Origin: CAIRDP01 sp037134895
Lineage (GTDB): Bacteria > Bacteroidota > Bacteroidia > Bacteroidales > FEN-979
Direction of reading: 5' to 3'
Assembly: GCA_037134895.1 (NCBI GenBank)
Contig: JBAXLI010000009.1
Coordinates: 30,241-94,240, forward strand
Length of the DNA stretch: 64,000 nt
In this document: positions 1 through 9,457 of the stretch, piece after piece
How positions within the stretch are numbered: the first letter of the stretch is position 1
How the letters are laid out: each line of letters opens with the position of its first letter
Made by a program: the position numbers and the translations under genes
The notes under the pieces: generated by a model
The model's database searches: none
The model's input: the letters and a program-made list of their open reading frames with translations, nothing else
What the model was told of the DNA's origin: nothing

Positions 1-744
1 ATACAATACCCTCTGCCATGATTGTCCGCCATCCTCACTGCGGAATACGCCCCTCTCGTCATTCGTGGAAAACAGATTTCCGCAGGCAGCGACAAATATC
101 TTTTGTGAATTGGAATAATCGACGAGTACCCTGGCTATATAGGCGGAATTTGCAAGACCGATATGGTCCCAGGTGGCCCCGGCATCGGTCGACTTATACA
201 TTCCATTTCCAAGGAAACTGAAACTCGACGAATTGGCCTCGCCTGTGCCACAGTAGATAACCTGGTTATCGTTCGGGTCGATGGCGATATCACCGACAGA
301 TATAACAGGCACATTCGTAAACAGGTTCGTCCATGTAAGCCCGAGGTCTGTTGTTTTAAGGATCCCTCCGGTGGCGGCACCGACATAGATCGTTGACGGG
401 CTGCCCGCAGGGGATTCGATATCCGTTATCCGCCCTCCTATATTATCAGGCCCGGCGAAAGTCCATGGATTGCTGCCCCTGGCCGATTTTTTCATGAGGT
501 CACTGGCCTGTTGCGTTGCGGAAAGGAATGCGGCCGTATTGATCCTGTCATACGGGTACATCCTCTGGATCGCCATCCAGTCGTTCGGTTCAAGTGAAGG
601 GGGTTGCCACCTGGAGGAAGATCTTTCTTTACTGCTGTTCAGTAGCAGCAATATTATAAGAAACATCAGCATGGCCGATAAAAATGAGGATCTCAGAACA
701 AGACGGGATAAACCGGCAGAGGAAAATGGTTTTATGGTTTTCAT
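1..744 (-). CDS. BNR/Asp-box repeat surface protein, N-terminal part
   Basis: The frame is open from an ATG at 744 to the left edge, so only the first 248 residues are present and the C-terminus lies outside the window. A hydrophobic segment at about residues 18-36 could be a signal anchor or signal peptide. The text then reads as a glycosidase/sortilin-like beta-propeller: an IYVGAATGG strand and three Asp-box motifs, KTTDLGLTW, KSTDAGATW and RSEDGGQSW (the last at 235-243), with a spacing typical of BNR blades. Proteins of this kind in Bacteroidota are large exported proteins, often with a C-terminal secretion sorting domain, which cannot be seen here. The substrate cannot be inferred. The start is supported by AGGAACTT a few bases upstream. 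The gene is divergent from the hybrid kinase to its right. Confidence 0.85.
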   Translation of the reverse strand, partial: MKTIKPFSSAGLSRLVLRSSFLSAMLMFLIILLLLNSSKERSSSRWQPPSLEPNDWMAIQRMYPYDRINTAAFLSATQQASDLMKKSARGSNPWTFAGPDNIGGRITDIESPAGSPSTIYVGAATGGILKTTDLGLTWTNLFTNVPVISVGDIAIDPNDNQVIYCGTGEANSSSFSFLGNGMYKSTDAGATWDHIGLANSAYIARVLVDYSNSQKIFVAACGNLFSTNDERGVFRSEDGGQSWQRVLY

Positions 745-899
745 AAGAAGTTCCTGAATGTGAATTTGAACGGTAAAGTTACAACAACAGTGGTGAAATT
801 CAAAGCATGAAAGTTATGACTGCCTGATCCTGAATGGATATTTCGCCTTGTTCTCAGCTTAATTTTAATCGGGGTATTCATGAAAATTCACCTGTGATT

Positions 900-930
900 T
901 TGGATGGTCATTTTATTTGACCTATTTTTA
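900..930 (+). promoter_or_regulatory. Possible Bacteroidota-type promoter (weak)
   Basis: TTG at 900-902 is followed 20 bp later by TATTTTTA at 923-930, one base off the TAnnTTTG consensus. If real, transcription would begin near 937 and the kinase would start at the ATG at 939 or 951 rather than at 933. Confidence 0.25.
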
Positions 931-932
931 CA

Positions 933-3521
933 ATGTTAATGATTGGCAGTATGGATGATAACTCACATACGAAAGAAGACCTTATTGATGAGATTAAGAA
1001 GTTACGTAAGGAACGTGATGAACTGAAGTCGTTTTACCAGGGAAGTAAAGATGCGTTGAAGTATTCAGGGAAACAGCAGATTTCGGGCCTGGTAAATCAG
1101 AATGACCTTATATTCTATTCGGTCGATATTCAATGCAGGTATTTGTCGTTCAATAAGCTGCATGCCGAAATAATGAAACAGGCATTCGGCGCGGAGATTG
1201 AAACCGGAAAGAACTTCCTGGATTATATCAGTTCAGCCAATGATAAAAAAGCTGCTGCGGAGCATCTTAACCGGGCTTTTAAGGGTGAATCTTTTTCTCT
1301 GCTCCAGGTAGTTATGGATTCTGAACCCATATACTTTGAAGCTTTTTACAATCCTGTTGTTGACGATAAAAACGGGGTAGGTTCGGTAATAGTCCTGGCC
1401 CGTAACATCACGGAGACGAAAAAGACCGAGATATCAAAGCAGATCAGTGAAGAGAGGCTTGCAGGCATAATCCAGAGCCTGGCCGACTGGGTATGGGAGG
1501 TTGACGAAAATGGGATTTATACGTTTTGTTCACCAAAAGTGTTTGAGCTTCTCGGCTACCCCGAAGAACATGTAATCGGGAAAAGCCCGTTTGATTTCAT
1601 GCCTCCCGAAGAGGCGATAAGAGTAGGGGAGATATTTTCGGAACTTATGTCAAAAAGAGCTCCGCTTAAGGACCTTGAAAACTGGGTTCTGAACAGCAAA
1701 GGTGAAAGGATATGCCTTCTTACAAACGGGGTACCTATTATTGATAAAAGCGGGAATCTTAAGGGATACCGGGGGGTGGACAAGAATATCACTGAGCGAA
1801 AGAATGCTGAATTGCAGCGTGAAAAGGATTTCCTGTATACCACTGCCCTGAAGGAAATTGCCGAGGTGGTGATTTTTAAAAATAAGCCGGAAGAGATATT
1901 GGAGAACGCCAACCGGATTATAGGGGAAACGCTGAAGCTTGACAGAAGCCTGATCTATGATGTCTCCTTTGATGAGAACCGGATAACTGCCTTATGCGAA
2001 TGGCTGAGGATCGAACATACCGATATCAAAGAGACCAGGGGCGAATATCCGATCGAAATGTTCATGGCGCCATTTTCCGAAATATTATCAACAAGAAATC
2101 ATCTCGTCAGCCATAGCGACAATGTTGGTGAAATTTTCACACGTGATGAATCAGGCAGGTTGCTGCATGAGCAGTTCAAGATCAAAAGCCTGATCTGGTA
2201 TCCGTTCGCCTTTGATGATCACGGTTACCATTTGTTTACCCTGAACCAGATCCTTGAACACAGGGCATGGACCCCTCAGGAGTTTGAATTTCTTGACTCA
2301 GCAGCCCGAAAAGTCAGTCTTGCCCTGATGAAGATAAAACTTCTTAATGAAAAGGAAAAAGCCAGCCATGAGTTGAGGAAAGCAAAGGAGAAAGCTGAGG
2401 AAAGTGACCGCCTGAAATCGGCTTTCCTTGCAAATATGAGCCATGAGATCAGGACGCCGATGAATGGCATCCTGGGGTTTGCACAACTCCTGAAAGAGCC
2501 GAAGCTTGCTGGTGATGAGCAACAGGAATATATCCGCATTATCCAGAAAAGCGGCGCCCGTATGCTGAAAATTATAAACGATATTGTCAGCATTTCGAAG
2601 ATTGAATCAGGGCAGATGGACGTCTCGATAACTGAGATAAATGTTATTGAACAGCTTGATTTTATCAGTAACTTCTTTAGCATAGAAGCGCAGAAAAAGG
2701 GGATCAGTCTCTTGGTTAGCAACTCCTTACATAGAAATGAATCCATCATCATGACCGACAGCGAGAAACTCTATGCGATTCTTGCAAATCTTGTCAGCAA
2801 CGCTATAAAATTCACCGATAAAGGCAAAGTTGAAATAGGGGCTGAGAAAAAAGGGAATTGGCTTGAGTTTTTCGTCAGGGATACCGGCCAGGGTGTTTCT
2901 TCAAAACAACTCAGTATCATCTTTGAGAGGTTCAGGCAGGGAGGAGACGATAAAACCCAGTATACCGAAGGAGCAGGCCTCGGACTTTCGATCTCCAGGG
3001 CATATGTTGAAATGCTTGGAGGTAATATCAGTGTTGAAAGCGAACCCGGAAAGGGCTCGGTGTTTTTCTTCACTGTTCCTTACGTCCCATTTGAAAAACA
3101 CAGGAAAGTCATTGAGGAGATTCAATCCGTGACCGACCTGGTTGAAGAGATCAGGAAACTGAAGATCCTGGTGGTCGAAGATGACGAAGATTCACAAAAC
3201 CTGATGAGAATCATTTTCGATAAATTAGGAAAGGTATTTTTAACTGCGGCAAGCGGCTCAGAAGCAATTGAATTGTGTAAAGCCAACCCCGACATCGACC
3301 TTGTTCTTATGGATATCAGAATGCCGGAGATGGATGGTTTAGAGGCCACCCGGGAGATCCGGAAATTTAACAGGGAAGTGGTTATTGTTGCCCAGACTGC
3401 ATACGGACTTACCGGCGACCGGGAGAAGGCATTAAAAGCGGGTTGCAATGAGTATATTTCAAAACCTGTTGTTATTGAGGAGCTAAAAAGCTTAATAAAA
3501 AAGCTGTTCGGCAACTGCTAA
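933..3521 (+). CDS. Hybrid sensor histidine kinase (PAS-PAS-GAF-like-HisKA-HATPase-REC)
   Basis: A cytoplasmic hybrid two-component kinase of 862 residues. After an N-terminal helix (10-40) come a PAS domain (about 55-165), a second PAS/PAC domain (about 172-290, ending in the typical KGYRGVDKNITERK), a GAF-like region (about 300-460), HisKA with FLANMSHEIRTPMNG and phospho-acceptor H504, an HATPase domain with N-box NLVSNAIKF and G-boxes DTGQG and GAGLGLS, and a C-terminal receiver with phospho-acceptor D794 in VLMDIRMPEMDG. There is no membrane segment, so it probably senses an intracellular signal through PAS/GAF. No HPt protein or output regulator is adjacent. ATGs at 933, 939 and 951 are all possible starts; numbering here is from 933. 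Confidence 0.93.
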   Translation: MLMIGSMDDNSHTKEDLIDEIKKLRKERDELKSFYQGSKDALKYSGKQQISGLVNQNDLIFYSVDIQCRYLSFNKLHAEIMKQAFGAEIETGKNFLDYISSANDKKAAAEHLNRAFKGESFSLLQVVMDSEPIYFEAFYNPVVDDKNGVGSVIVLARNITETKKTEISKQISEERLAGIIQSLADWVWEVDENGIYTFCSPKVFELLGYPEEHVIGKSPFDFMPPEEAIRVGEIFSELMSKRAPLKDLENWVLNSKGERICLLTNGVPIIDKSGNLKGYRGVDKNITERKNAELQREKDFLYTTALKEIAEVVIFKNKPEEILENANRIIGETLKLDRSLIYDVSFDENRITALCEWLRIEHTDIKETRGEYPIEMFMAPFSEILSTRNHLVSHSDNVGEIFTRDESGRLLHEQFKIKSLIWYPFAFDDHGYHLFTLNQILEHRAWTPQEFEFLDSAARKVSLALMKIKLLNEKEKASHELRKAKEKAEESDRLKSAFLANMSHEIRTPMNGILGFAQLLKEPKLAGDEQQEYIRIIQKSGARMLKIINDIVSISKIESGQMDVSITEINVIEQLDFISNFFSIEAQKKGISLLVSNSLHRNESIIMTDSEKLYAILANLVSNAIKFTDKGKVEIGAEKKGNWLEFFVRDTGQGVSSKQLSIIFERFRQGGDDKTQYTEGAGLGLSISRAYVEMLGGNISVESEPGKGSVFFFTVPYVPFEKHRKVIEEIQSVTDLVEEIRKLKILVVEDDEDSQNLMRIIFDKLGKVFLTAASGSEAIELCKANPDIDLVLMDIRMPEMDGLEATREIRKFNREVVIVAQTAYGLTGDREKALKAGCNEYISKPVVIEELKSLIKKLFGNC

Positions 3522-3548
3522 TCAAATATTAATCAAATTATTACAATT

Positions 3549-4982
3549 ATGGCAGATAAGTTAGTTGAAAAAGCTAATGACATCCTGGAAAGAGCAGTTT
3601 TTGCAGCGGCTGAATTCCAGGAATTTAACCAGGAACAAACTGATAAAGTTATTGAGGCTGTATACAGGGCGGCTCTGAATGCAAGGGTTAAGCTCGCAAA
3701 AATGGCTGTAGAGGAAACGGGGATCGGGATTTGGGAGGATAAGGTGTGGAAGAACGTTATCGGGACACAGCTTGTTTATGAGAACATCAAGGATGAAAAG
3801 ACGGTCGGGGTTATAAATTGCGATCCTATAACAGGGATTTCGGAGATTGCCCAGCCTCTGGGACCAATTTTAGCCGTTACACCGGTTACAAATCCAACAT
3901 CGACGGCTATATACAAGATCCTGATATGCTTGAAAACACGTAATCCTATAATTATCAGCGCCCATCGGAATGCGGCACATTCAACCGGAGAGGCCGCCCG
4001 GATTTGTTATGAAGCCGCGCTTGCGGCCGGTGCCCCGGAAGATTGCATTCAGATGATCCCTGCCGGTTCAAGGGAATTCACCCAGATGGTTATGTCTCAT
4101 TCAAGGATTGCCCTGATCCTTGCAACAGGTGGCACCGGGCTGGTTAAGGCAGCTTATAGTTCAGGCAACCCTGCCATCGGGGTAGGACCGGGAAACGTTC
4201 CTGTTTTTATTGATAAAAGCGCCGACATCCCTTTTGCCGTTTCTTCGATAATCAAATCCAAAACGTTTGATAATGGTACGGTTTGCGCCTCCGAGCAATC
4301 GGTAGTGGTGGAAGAAAAGATTGCCAAGAAGGTAAGGGAGGAATTTACCAGGCAATACTGTTATTTTCTGAGCCAGGAAGAAATTCAGAAGGTTGAGAAG
4401 GTTGCGGTGATGAAAGAGACGATGACGATGAGCCCTTTCATCGTCGGACAATCGGTTGAGACTATTGCCATGAAGGCCGGGATCAGTGTGCCTTCTGAAA
4501 CAAAAATCCTCCTGGCTGAGCTTGAAGGGGTTGGCAAGGATCACCCACTCTCGGTTGAGATCCTGGCGCCAATTCTTGCGTTTTATTCGGCAAAGGATTA
4601 TCATACAGCCATTAAGCTCTGTATCGACCTTAATTATCTGGGTGGGATAGGGCATAGTGCCGGGATCTATTCCAATGATGAAAAAAGGATACTGGAATTC
4701 AGCCAGCTGATCAATGCCGGGAGAATACTTGTTAATACGCCAACAGCGCACGGAGCTTTGGGAGGAACCTATAATATGTTGTCTCCATCTCTCACACTGG
4801 GATGCGGAACCGGCGGAAAAAATATCACTACCGAAAACATCAGTGTCAAACACCTGATCAATATTCAGAGAGTATGCCGGAGAAAAATGAACGACAGGTT
4901 CTTCAGCATCGACAGGAACAAATACCTTGACGATGAATGGGATGAATCAGATCTCCGGAATGAGTATCACAAAAACCATTAA
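3549..4982 (+). CDS. CoA-acylating aldehyde dehydrogenase (AdhE-N/EutE-like)
   Basis: A 477-residue member of the aldehyde dehydrogenase superfamily. It resembles the N-terminal half of AdhE and stand-alone CoA-acylating acetaldehyde or succinate-semialdehyde dehydrogenases, which interconvert an aldehyde plus CoA and NAD+ with acyl-CoA and NADH. The catalytic cysteine is C246 in FDNGTVCASEQ, the wording typical of the acylating branch. The nucleotide-binding region includes ATGGTGLVKAAYSSG and the C-terminal half has the conserved GALGGTYN segment. No iron alcohol dehydrogenase domain follows, so it is not bifunctional AdhE. It lies 27 bp after the hybrid kinase and 17 bp before a STAS gene. 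The substrate cannot be assigned from sequence; the reaction fits fermentative metabolism. Confidence 0.9.
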   Translation: MADKLVEKANDILERAVFAAAEFQEFNQEQTDKVIEAVYRAALNARVKLAKMAVEETGIGIWEDKVWKNVIGTQLVYENIKDEKTVGVINCDPITGISEIAQPLGPILAVTPVTNPTSTAIYKILICLKTRNPIIISAHRNAAHSTGEAARICYEAALAAGAPEDCIQMIPAGSREFTQMVMSHSRIALILATGGTGLVKAAYSSGNPAIGVGPGNVPVFIDKSADIPFAVSSIIKSKTFDNGTVCASEQSVVVEEKIAKKVREEFTRQYCYFLSQEEIQKVEKVAVMKETMTMSPFIVGQSVETIAMKAGISVPSETKILLAELEGVGKDHPLSVEILAPILAFYSAKDYHTAIKLCIDLNYLGGIGHSAGIYSNDEKRILEFSQLINAGRILVNTPTAHGALGGTYNMLSPSLTLGCGTGGKNITTENISVKHLINIQRVCRRKMNDRFFSIDRNKYLDDEWDESDLRNEYHKNH

Positions 4983-4999
4983 TTAATTTGGAACGCATT

Positions 5000-5329
5000 A
5001 TGTTAGATTTTGATTTTAACCCTGAGAAGAGAGTGTTAACCTGTATATTCAGAGGTCGCCTCGACACGGTTCTGTGCAACCAGGCAGACCTTGAACTTCA
5101 GTCAAAATACAATTCCCTCACCGAACATGGGAACCCTGATGAACTTCTGGATTTTGAACTTGTATTCGAACTTAAGGATGTCGATTTTATATCTTCTTCA
5201 TTTATAAGGCTTTGTGTGGCAGGAATGAAAAAAGTCAAGGACGGTGGTTTTTCGATCCTCAATGTTAATCCCTTTATAAAGAAAACTTTTAAGATCGCAG
5301 GCCTGGATGAGATCCTGCATGTTACCTGA
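5000..5329 (+). CDS. STAS-domain protein (anti-sigma factor antagonist-like)
   Basis: A 109-residue single-domain protein with the STAS pattern: beta strands, then a LKDVDFISSSFIRLCVAGMK segment equivalent to the phosphorylation-site loop of SpoIIAA/RsbV proteins (serines in DFISSS), and a C-terminal FKIAGLDEIL helix typical of anti-anti-sigma factors. In such systems a kinase/anti-sigma partner phosphorylates the serine. No RsbW-like kinase lies nearby, so the partner is unknown. I chose the ATG at 5000; a TTG at 4988 would add four residues. It sits directly after the aldehyde dehydrogenase and is convergent with the membrane protein to its right. Confidence 0.75.
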   Translation: MLDFDFNPEKRVLTCIFRGRLDTVLCNQADLELQSKYNSLTEHGNPDELLDFELVFELKDVDFISSSFIRLCVAGMKKVKDGGFSILNVNPFIKKTFKIAGLDEILHVT

Positions 5330-5347
5330 ACTTCAGGAGCAGGATGA

Positions 5348-5833
5348 TCATCTCCAGAATATAAGCTTCCAGAGATTCGATAACACTTTAAGTGCCGATA
5401 CGATCATCCCGATTATTAAAAACCAGGGAAGGACAATATCTATCCAGCTTAATCCGTGCGAATTGGAAAAATCGAAGGGATAGAGGTAGTAAAAGCAAAT
5501 CATGGCAAGAAATGAGGCTGCTTCCATGAAAATGCCTGTGAAATATCCTGTTACCCTGGAGTAAACCAACAATCTCAGTAAGTTGCCGGCTATCTGAACG
5601 ATACAGGAAAACATTAAAATTGGAGATATGGCCGGGTACTTCCCAATGATGAAATCGAGGTGCCAGTCGGGAATTTTATAAAGTACAAAAAGGGCAATCA
5701 GGTTGAAAACAATCGAGGATACGAACTCTGACCTCTGGTTCCGGTGATCACGGTCACGATGCCAGCGCCTGGGACCGGCTGCATCAATTCGGCGCACCCA
5801 ATCGGGCATTTTTTCATTTTCCTGAATTCCCAT
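5348..5833 (-). CDS. Small polytopic membrane protein, unknown function
   Basis: A 161-residue protein with a basic, His/Arg-rich N-terminal cytoplasmic stretch (about 10-35) followed by four predicted membrane helices (about 40-54, 66-88, 96-116 and 130-150) with aromatic-rich boundaries. I do not recognise the family. It is transcribed towards the STAS gene and divergently from the TPR-AraC regulator. A -7-like box lies at 5860-5867, giving a leader of about 20 bases before the ATG. Confidence 0.7.
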   Translation of the reverse strand: MGIQENEKMPDWVRRIDAAGPRRWHRDRDHRNQRSEFVSSIVFNLIALFVLYKIPDWHLDFIIGKYPAISPILMFSCIVQIAGNLLRLLVYSRVTGYFTGIFMEAASFLAMICFYYLYPFDFSNSHGLSWIDIVLPWFLIIGMIVSALKVLSNLWKLIFWR

Positions 5834-5859
5834 AAAAAAAGTTTTTGAATTAATTGGTT

Positions 5860-5867
5860 CAAAGATA
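5860..5867 (-). promoter_or_regulatory. -7 box (TATCTTTG) for the four-helix membrane protein
   Basis: On the minus strand TATCTTTG matches TAnnTTTG exactly and lies 26 bp upstream of the ATG at 5833. No TTG is seen at the usual upstream distance, so this is a partial match. Confidence 0.4.
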
Positions 5868-5951
5868 AGATGAAAGGACTGCAGTGAGGTTACATACCCC
5901 CTGGGAAATTAAAAAATTCCGAAATTGCCCAAACGGATTGCTGGTAAGCAT

Positions 5952-5959
5952 TATATTTG
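5952..5959 (+). promoter_or_regulatory. -7 box (TATATTTG) for the TPR-AraC regulator
   Basis: TATATTTG matches TAnnTTTG. It overlaps an in-frame TTG at 5957, so that TTG would be promoter rather than start codon; the ATG at 5996 would then have a leader of about 30 bases. No well-spaced -33 TTG is visible. Confidence 0.4.
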
Positions 5960-5995
5960 TATTACTATATCCTGGCACGACTCCGGTCACTTTGT

Positions 5996-7912
5996 ATGAA
6001 ACCCCGCCAAAGACTACAATTCACTGTTTTCTCCCGAACTGCTTTCTTCTTTGCAGGGTTGCTGTTGCTGAGCTCGGCCGGCGCTGCTATCGAGAAACCC
6101 GATTCCGCCAAATTGTTTTCACAACTGAAATCCGCAGACGATCATACTAAGCTTAATGCCCTGGAGAACATTTATAAGGAATTCTACAGCTCTTTCCCGA
6201 TAATAGCATATCCCTATGCAGTTCAGGCACTTGCCATTTCCGGGAGGCTGGATGACAAGGAATCAGAGGTTAATGCATATTATTTTCTTTCATATTATTC
6301 CCTGGTCAGGGGGGTGATAGATTCATCTTTTTACTTTTGCCAGATTGGCCTGGATATCAGCGAATCGGTCCATTCTACTGCATTACTTGCCAGAGGTTTT
6401 GGCAGGTTGGGTGATATTTACCGAACAAAGGGTGACAAAGCCAAAGCTATCGAATATTTGAAAAAAGCCGTAATTACTGATCCAGTCAACAGGGATCTGG
6501 TTGCCCGTTGTTCCATGAGTCTTGGCATACTTTATGGAGATGCAGGCTGTTCCGAAGAATCCGTGTATTACTATCTGAAGGCACTTAAGATCAGGGAGGA
6601 TCAGAATCAGTTGATAGATGCAGGATATTTAAGTTGTAATCTTGCTGGTTTTTATTATGAATCATCCTCCGGAACATACGGAATGGCTGCCTATGAAAAG
6701 GCAGTATCTCTTTTCAGGAGGGCGAATTTCCTCAAGGGTGAAGGCTACGCATTTAACCTCATGGGACTTACCTATTTTGACCGGAAGGACTATCAGAACG
6801 CCCTGAAATATTTCAGAAAATCGATGGCCATTAATTTGCTTGACACCATCACAGTGCGCTCAACTTATGCTTTTAACCTCACTAACATTGGTAATGTATG
6901 GCAGCAGCTGAACCGTCCTGATTCGGCCCGGTATTACTATACCCGTTCATTGAAATTTTTATCAGGCGATCAGGAATACATTCCCCTCTCATGCACGTAT
7001 CTTTCGCTGGGGCAGTTGAATACTACCCTGAAAAACTATCCGCAGGCAATTAAGTTCCTTAACAAAGGGCTTAGCTATTCCCAGCTTGCCAATTTCAGGG
7101 CGCAATGGGAGGATGCGTATAACCTGCTTTCTGAATGTTATGCTGCGAGCGGCGACAATGCAAAGGCTCTTGAATACCTGAAAAAGCGCAATGCGATCAG
7201 GGATAGTATTGTTACTGAAAAGGCCCACCAGGCGGTGGCCAATATGAAGATAAAATATGAGACTGAAAAAAAGGATGCTAAGATCCTCAGCCTGAATGCC
7301 GAATCGGATTGGCAGGAAAAGAAAATCAAAATGGCTGTTATTACTATTTTAATCCTGATTTCAGTTGCCGGCGTAATTACGTACCTCACATGGCTCTATT
7401 ACAGGAAGAAATTAATGCCTAAAGTCAGGACCCTGAATTTCATCCAGGAAAAAATTTCTGTTGAGAAAGAAGGGGACAACCGAAGGCTGAGGGCCCTCGA
7501 CAAGGTTCTTCCACCTGAGCTCAAACCTTTTCCTGATGTAGTTCCTGTCGAAACGAAAATGAACCATGACCTGCTTTTTCAGCTGGAGGAGATATTTACA
7601 AAAGAAAAGATCTATCTTGATGAACATCTTACACTTGCACAGGCAGCCCACAGTCTGAAAACAAACACCACCTATCTTTCGAGGCTGATAAATGAACATT
7701 ATAATATCAATTTTTCTGCCTTTACAAACAAGTACAGGATAGAAGAAGCGAAAAAAATGATACTTGATGATAATTTCAACAACCTGTCGATTGAGGGGAT
7801 AGCTAAAAACTCGGGATTCAGGTCAAAATCAACGTTCAACCAGGTATTCAAGCAGTCGACAGGCTTCACGCCCTCCGATTTTGCAGTTAAAAACGGGAAA
7901 ATCCGCGCCTGA
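5996..7912 (+). CDS. TPR - transmembrane - AraC-type HTH regulator
   Basis: A 638-residue protein with a signal peptide or signal anchor (residues 10-33), a long TPR solenoid (about 60-415), a short coiled region, one membrane helix (about 443-464, KMAVITILILISVAGVITYL) and a C-terminal cytoplasmic AraC/XylS-type helix-turn-helix (about 530-632, with LAQAAHSLKTNTTYLSRLIN and GIAKNSGFRSKSTFNQVFKQ). This one-piece architecture is common in Bacteroidota: a periplasmic TPR sensor linked through the membrane to a DNA-binding domain. The target is unknown. The ATG at 5996 gives a clean export signal; the upstream TTG at 5957 lies inside a promoter-like box. It is convergent with dacB, 10 bp away. 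Confidence 0.88.
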   Translation: MKPRQRLQFTVFSRTAFFFAGLLLLSSAGAAIEKPDSAKLFSQLKSADDHTKLNALENIYKEFYSSFPIIAYPYAVQALAISGRLDDKESEVNAYYFLSYYSLVRGVIDSSFYFCQIGLDISESVHSTALLARGFGRLGDIYRTKGDKAKAIEYLKKAVITDPVNRDLVARCSMSLGILYGDAGCSEESVYYYLKALKIREDQNQLIDAGYLSCNLAGFYYESSSGTYGMAAYEKAVSLFRRANFLKGEGYAFNLMGLTYFDRKDYQNALKYFRKSMAINLLDTITVRSTYAFNLTNIGNVWQQLNRPDSARYYYTRSLKFLSGDQEYIPLSCTYLSLGQLNTTLKNYPQAIKFLNKGLSYSQLANFRAQWEDAYNLLSECYAASGDNAKALEYLKKRNAIRDSIVTEKAHQAVANMKIKYETEKKDAKILSLNAESDWQEKKIKMAVITILILISVAGVITYLTWLYYRKKLMPKVRTLNFIQEKISVEKEGDNRRLRALDKVLPPELKPFPDVVPVETKMNHDLLFQLEEIFTKEKIYLDEHLTLAQAAHSLKTNTTYLSRLINEHYNINFSAFTNKYRIEEAKKMILDDNFNNLSIEGIAKNSGFRSKSTFNQVFKQSTGFTPSDFAVKNGKIRA

Positions 7913-7922
7913 TAGTAAGAGC

Positions 7923-9443
7923 TCAGTTCAGAACCATCGCGTCCATGATCTTTCCCATCAGTTTTTTGATCTCTTCCGATTGCCCGTCGAAATTGTTTGC
8001 TATCAGGGCGAATACCAGTGTTTTACCTGATCTGGTATGCGCATAACCTGCATAACTTTTTACTCTCGACATCGTTCCGCTTTTTGCATGAACATTACCC
8101 CTGGCCGGAGTGTTGAAGCAAATCGAACTCAGGGTCCCTGACACCCCGGCTATTGGAAGCGATGCTATAAAAACCCCTGAATCAGGGGAGGAATACATAT
8201 ATCTCAAGAGCCAGACAGCCTGCCTGGCTGTGAATGTATTGAAACGCGAAACCCCGCTGCCATCGAACTGTGCAAATCCGCCCATATCCATACCTTTTGA
8301 TTCCAGGTATCTCCGTATGGACAAGGCCCCCGACTCAGTGCCTCCATGCTTCATTACCTTAAGCCCGATATGCTTCAACAGGTTTTCAGCGAAAAAATTG
8401 TAACTGGCCTGGTTTGTTGTGTTGATTATTGTAGCCAAAGTGGGAGACGATACCGACGTAATATCCTTAATTACAGCCTTTTTCAATCTCTCAGCAAGAG
8501 AATCCGAATCCGTAACACTCATTGCCTTCCCTTTTATCACCACCCCGTTCATAACCAGGAAATTCTGAAACTCCATGGCGGTGGCAAGGGGAGGGTTGTT
8601 AATGGTTGCATAAAATGAAACTTCCTGCTTCCACTTTGGAACTGTCCCTTTAATAGTTTTTTGATTTGTCTGCGGATGGCCGAGCACGAAAACCAACTCC
8701 TCGTCCGTCTCCGATCCGTAAGTCTGATTGAAAAACAGTTCCTCAGGGATCAGTGGAGTGACTTTTTTAAGGGTGGAAGAGAACCGCCTGTCTTTGAATG
8801 GTTCGAAAAACATCTGGTATACATTCCCGTTTACCGAAAGTCCGGATGCTGCTGCGCAATAACCAATGTTGATCTCCCCCCAGGTCCAGGTATAAGGGAT
8901 GTAATCCTGGTCAAAAACCCGGCCATCGCCAATAACAGAACCGTCGACGGTATCTATCCCTGTCTTCCTGATCGCTTTCGACCAGTTTGTAAGCAGGAGC
9001 TTCATAGACTGTTCATTCAGGCAGAAAGTGGGATCCCCCCCGCCTTTAATGATGATGTTCCCATGAAGGGTGCGTCCACTGATAGTTCCCTCGTATTGCA
9101 GGCAGGTTTTGAATCTTATGTCCGGCCCGAGTATTTCCAATGCTGCTGCAGTAGTGAAAAGCTTCATGGTGGATGCGGGAACAAGACTTAAATTCTCGTT
9201 TCTTGCAGCAATCACGCTGTCGGTTGACACATCTGCAATCAAATATGACAGGGATGCGTGCTTTAGCAGCGGATCCTGTTCAAGATCATCCAGGCACTTT
9301 TTCAGGAAGGTTCGTGGTTTAGGAATGTCGGTTCTGACCAATGCTGATCCTGAAGGTTTTTCCACAGGAGTGGAGGTGTTACTGCGGGTGCAGCCGCACA
9401 ATAAAACCACCACTCCAAGGACTACTGCTAAACTTCTGTACAT
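7923..9443 (-). CDS. dacB: D-alanyl-D-alanine carboxypeptidase/endopeptidase, PBP4 class
   Basis: A 506-residue S13-family penicillin-binding protein that trims peptidoglycan peptides by DD-carboxypeptidase and/or endopeptidase activity. The three active-site motifs are present: SxxK at 91-94 in PASTMKLF, SxN in NQASYNFFAENLL, and KSG (the KTG position) in HAKSGTMSRV. The long insertion between SxxK and SxN expected for this class is present. The N-terminus carries a lipoprotein-like signal ending in LLCGC with Cys18 as the possible lipidation site, so the enzyme may be membrane-anchored. I chose the ATG at 9443; the ATG at 9482 would overlap the upstream gene and spoil the signal peptide. 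It follows the DUF4878-like lipoprotein on the same strand by 14 bp. Confidence 0.93.
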   Translation of the reverse strand: MYRSLAVVLGVVVLLCGCTRSNTSTPVEKPSGSALVRTDIPKPRTFLKKCLDDLEQDPLLKHASLSYLIADVSTDSVIAARNENLSLVPASTMKLFTTAAALEILGPDIRFKTCLQYEGTISGRTLHGNIIIKGGGDPTFCLNEQSMKLLLTNWSKAIRKTGIDTVDGSVIGDGRVFDQDYIPYTWTWGEINIGYCAAASGLSVNGNVYQMFFEPFKDRRFSSTLKKVTPLIPEELFFNQTYGSETDEELVFVLGHPQTNQKTIKGTVPKWKQEVSFYATINNPPLATAMEFQNFLVMNGVVIKGKAMSVTDSDSLAERLKKAVIKDITSVSSPTLATIINTTNQASYNFFAENLLKHIGLKVMKHGGTESGALSIRRYLESKGMDMGGFAQFDGSGVSRFNTFTARQAVWLLRYMYSSPDSGVFIASLPIAGVSGTLSSICFNTPARGNVHAKSGTMSRVKSYAGYAHTRSGKTLVFALIANNFDGQSEEIKKLMGKIMDAMVLN

Positions 9444-9457
9444 CAGAAAAAAACAAT

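Noticed and set aside
4161..4853. Long open frame opposite the aldehyde dehydrogenase gene
   Set aside because: No family resemblance; it is the shadow of a well-supported gene on the plus strand.
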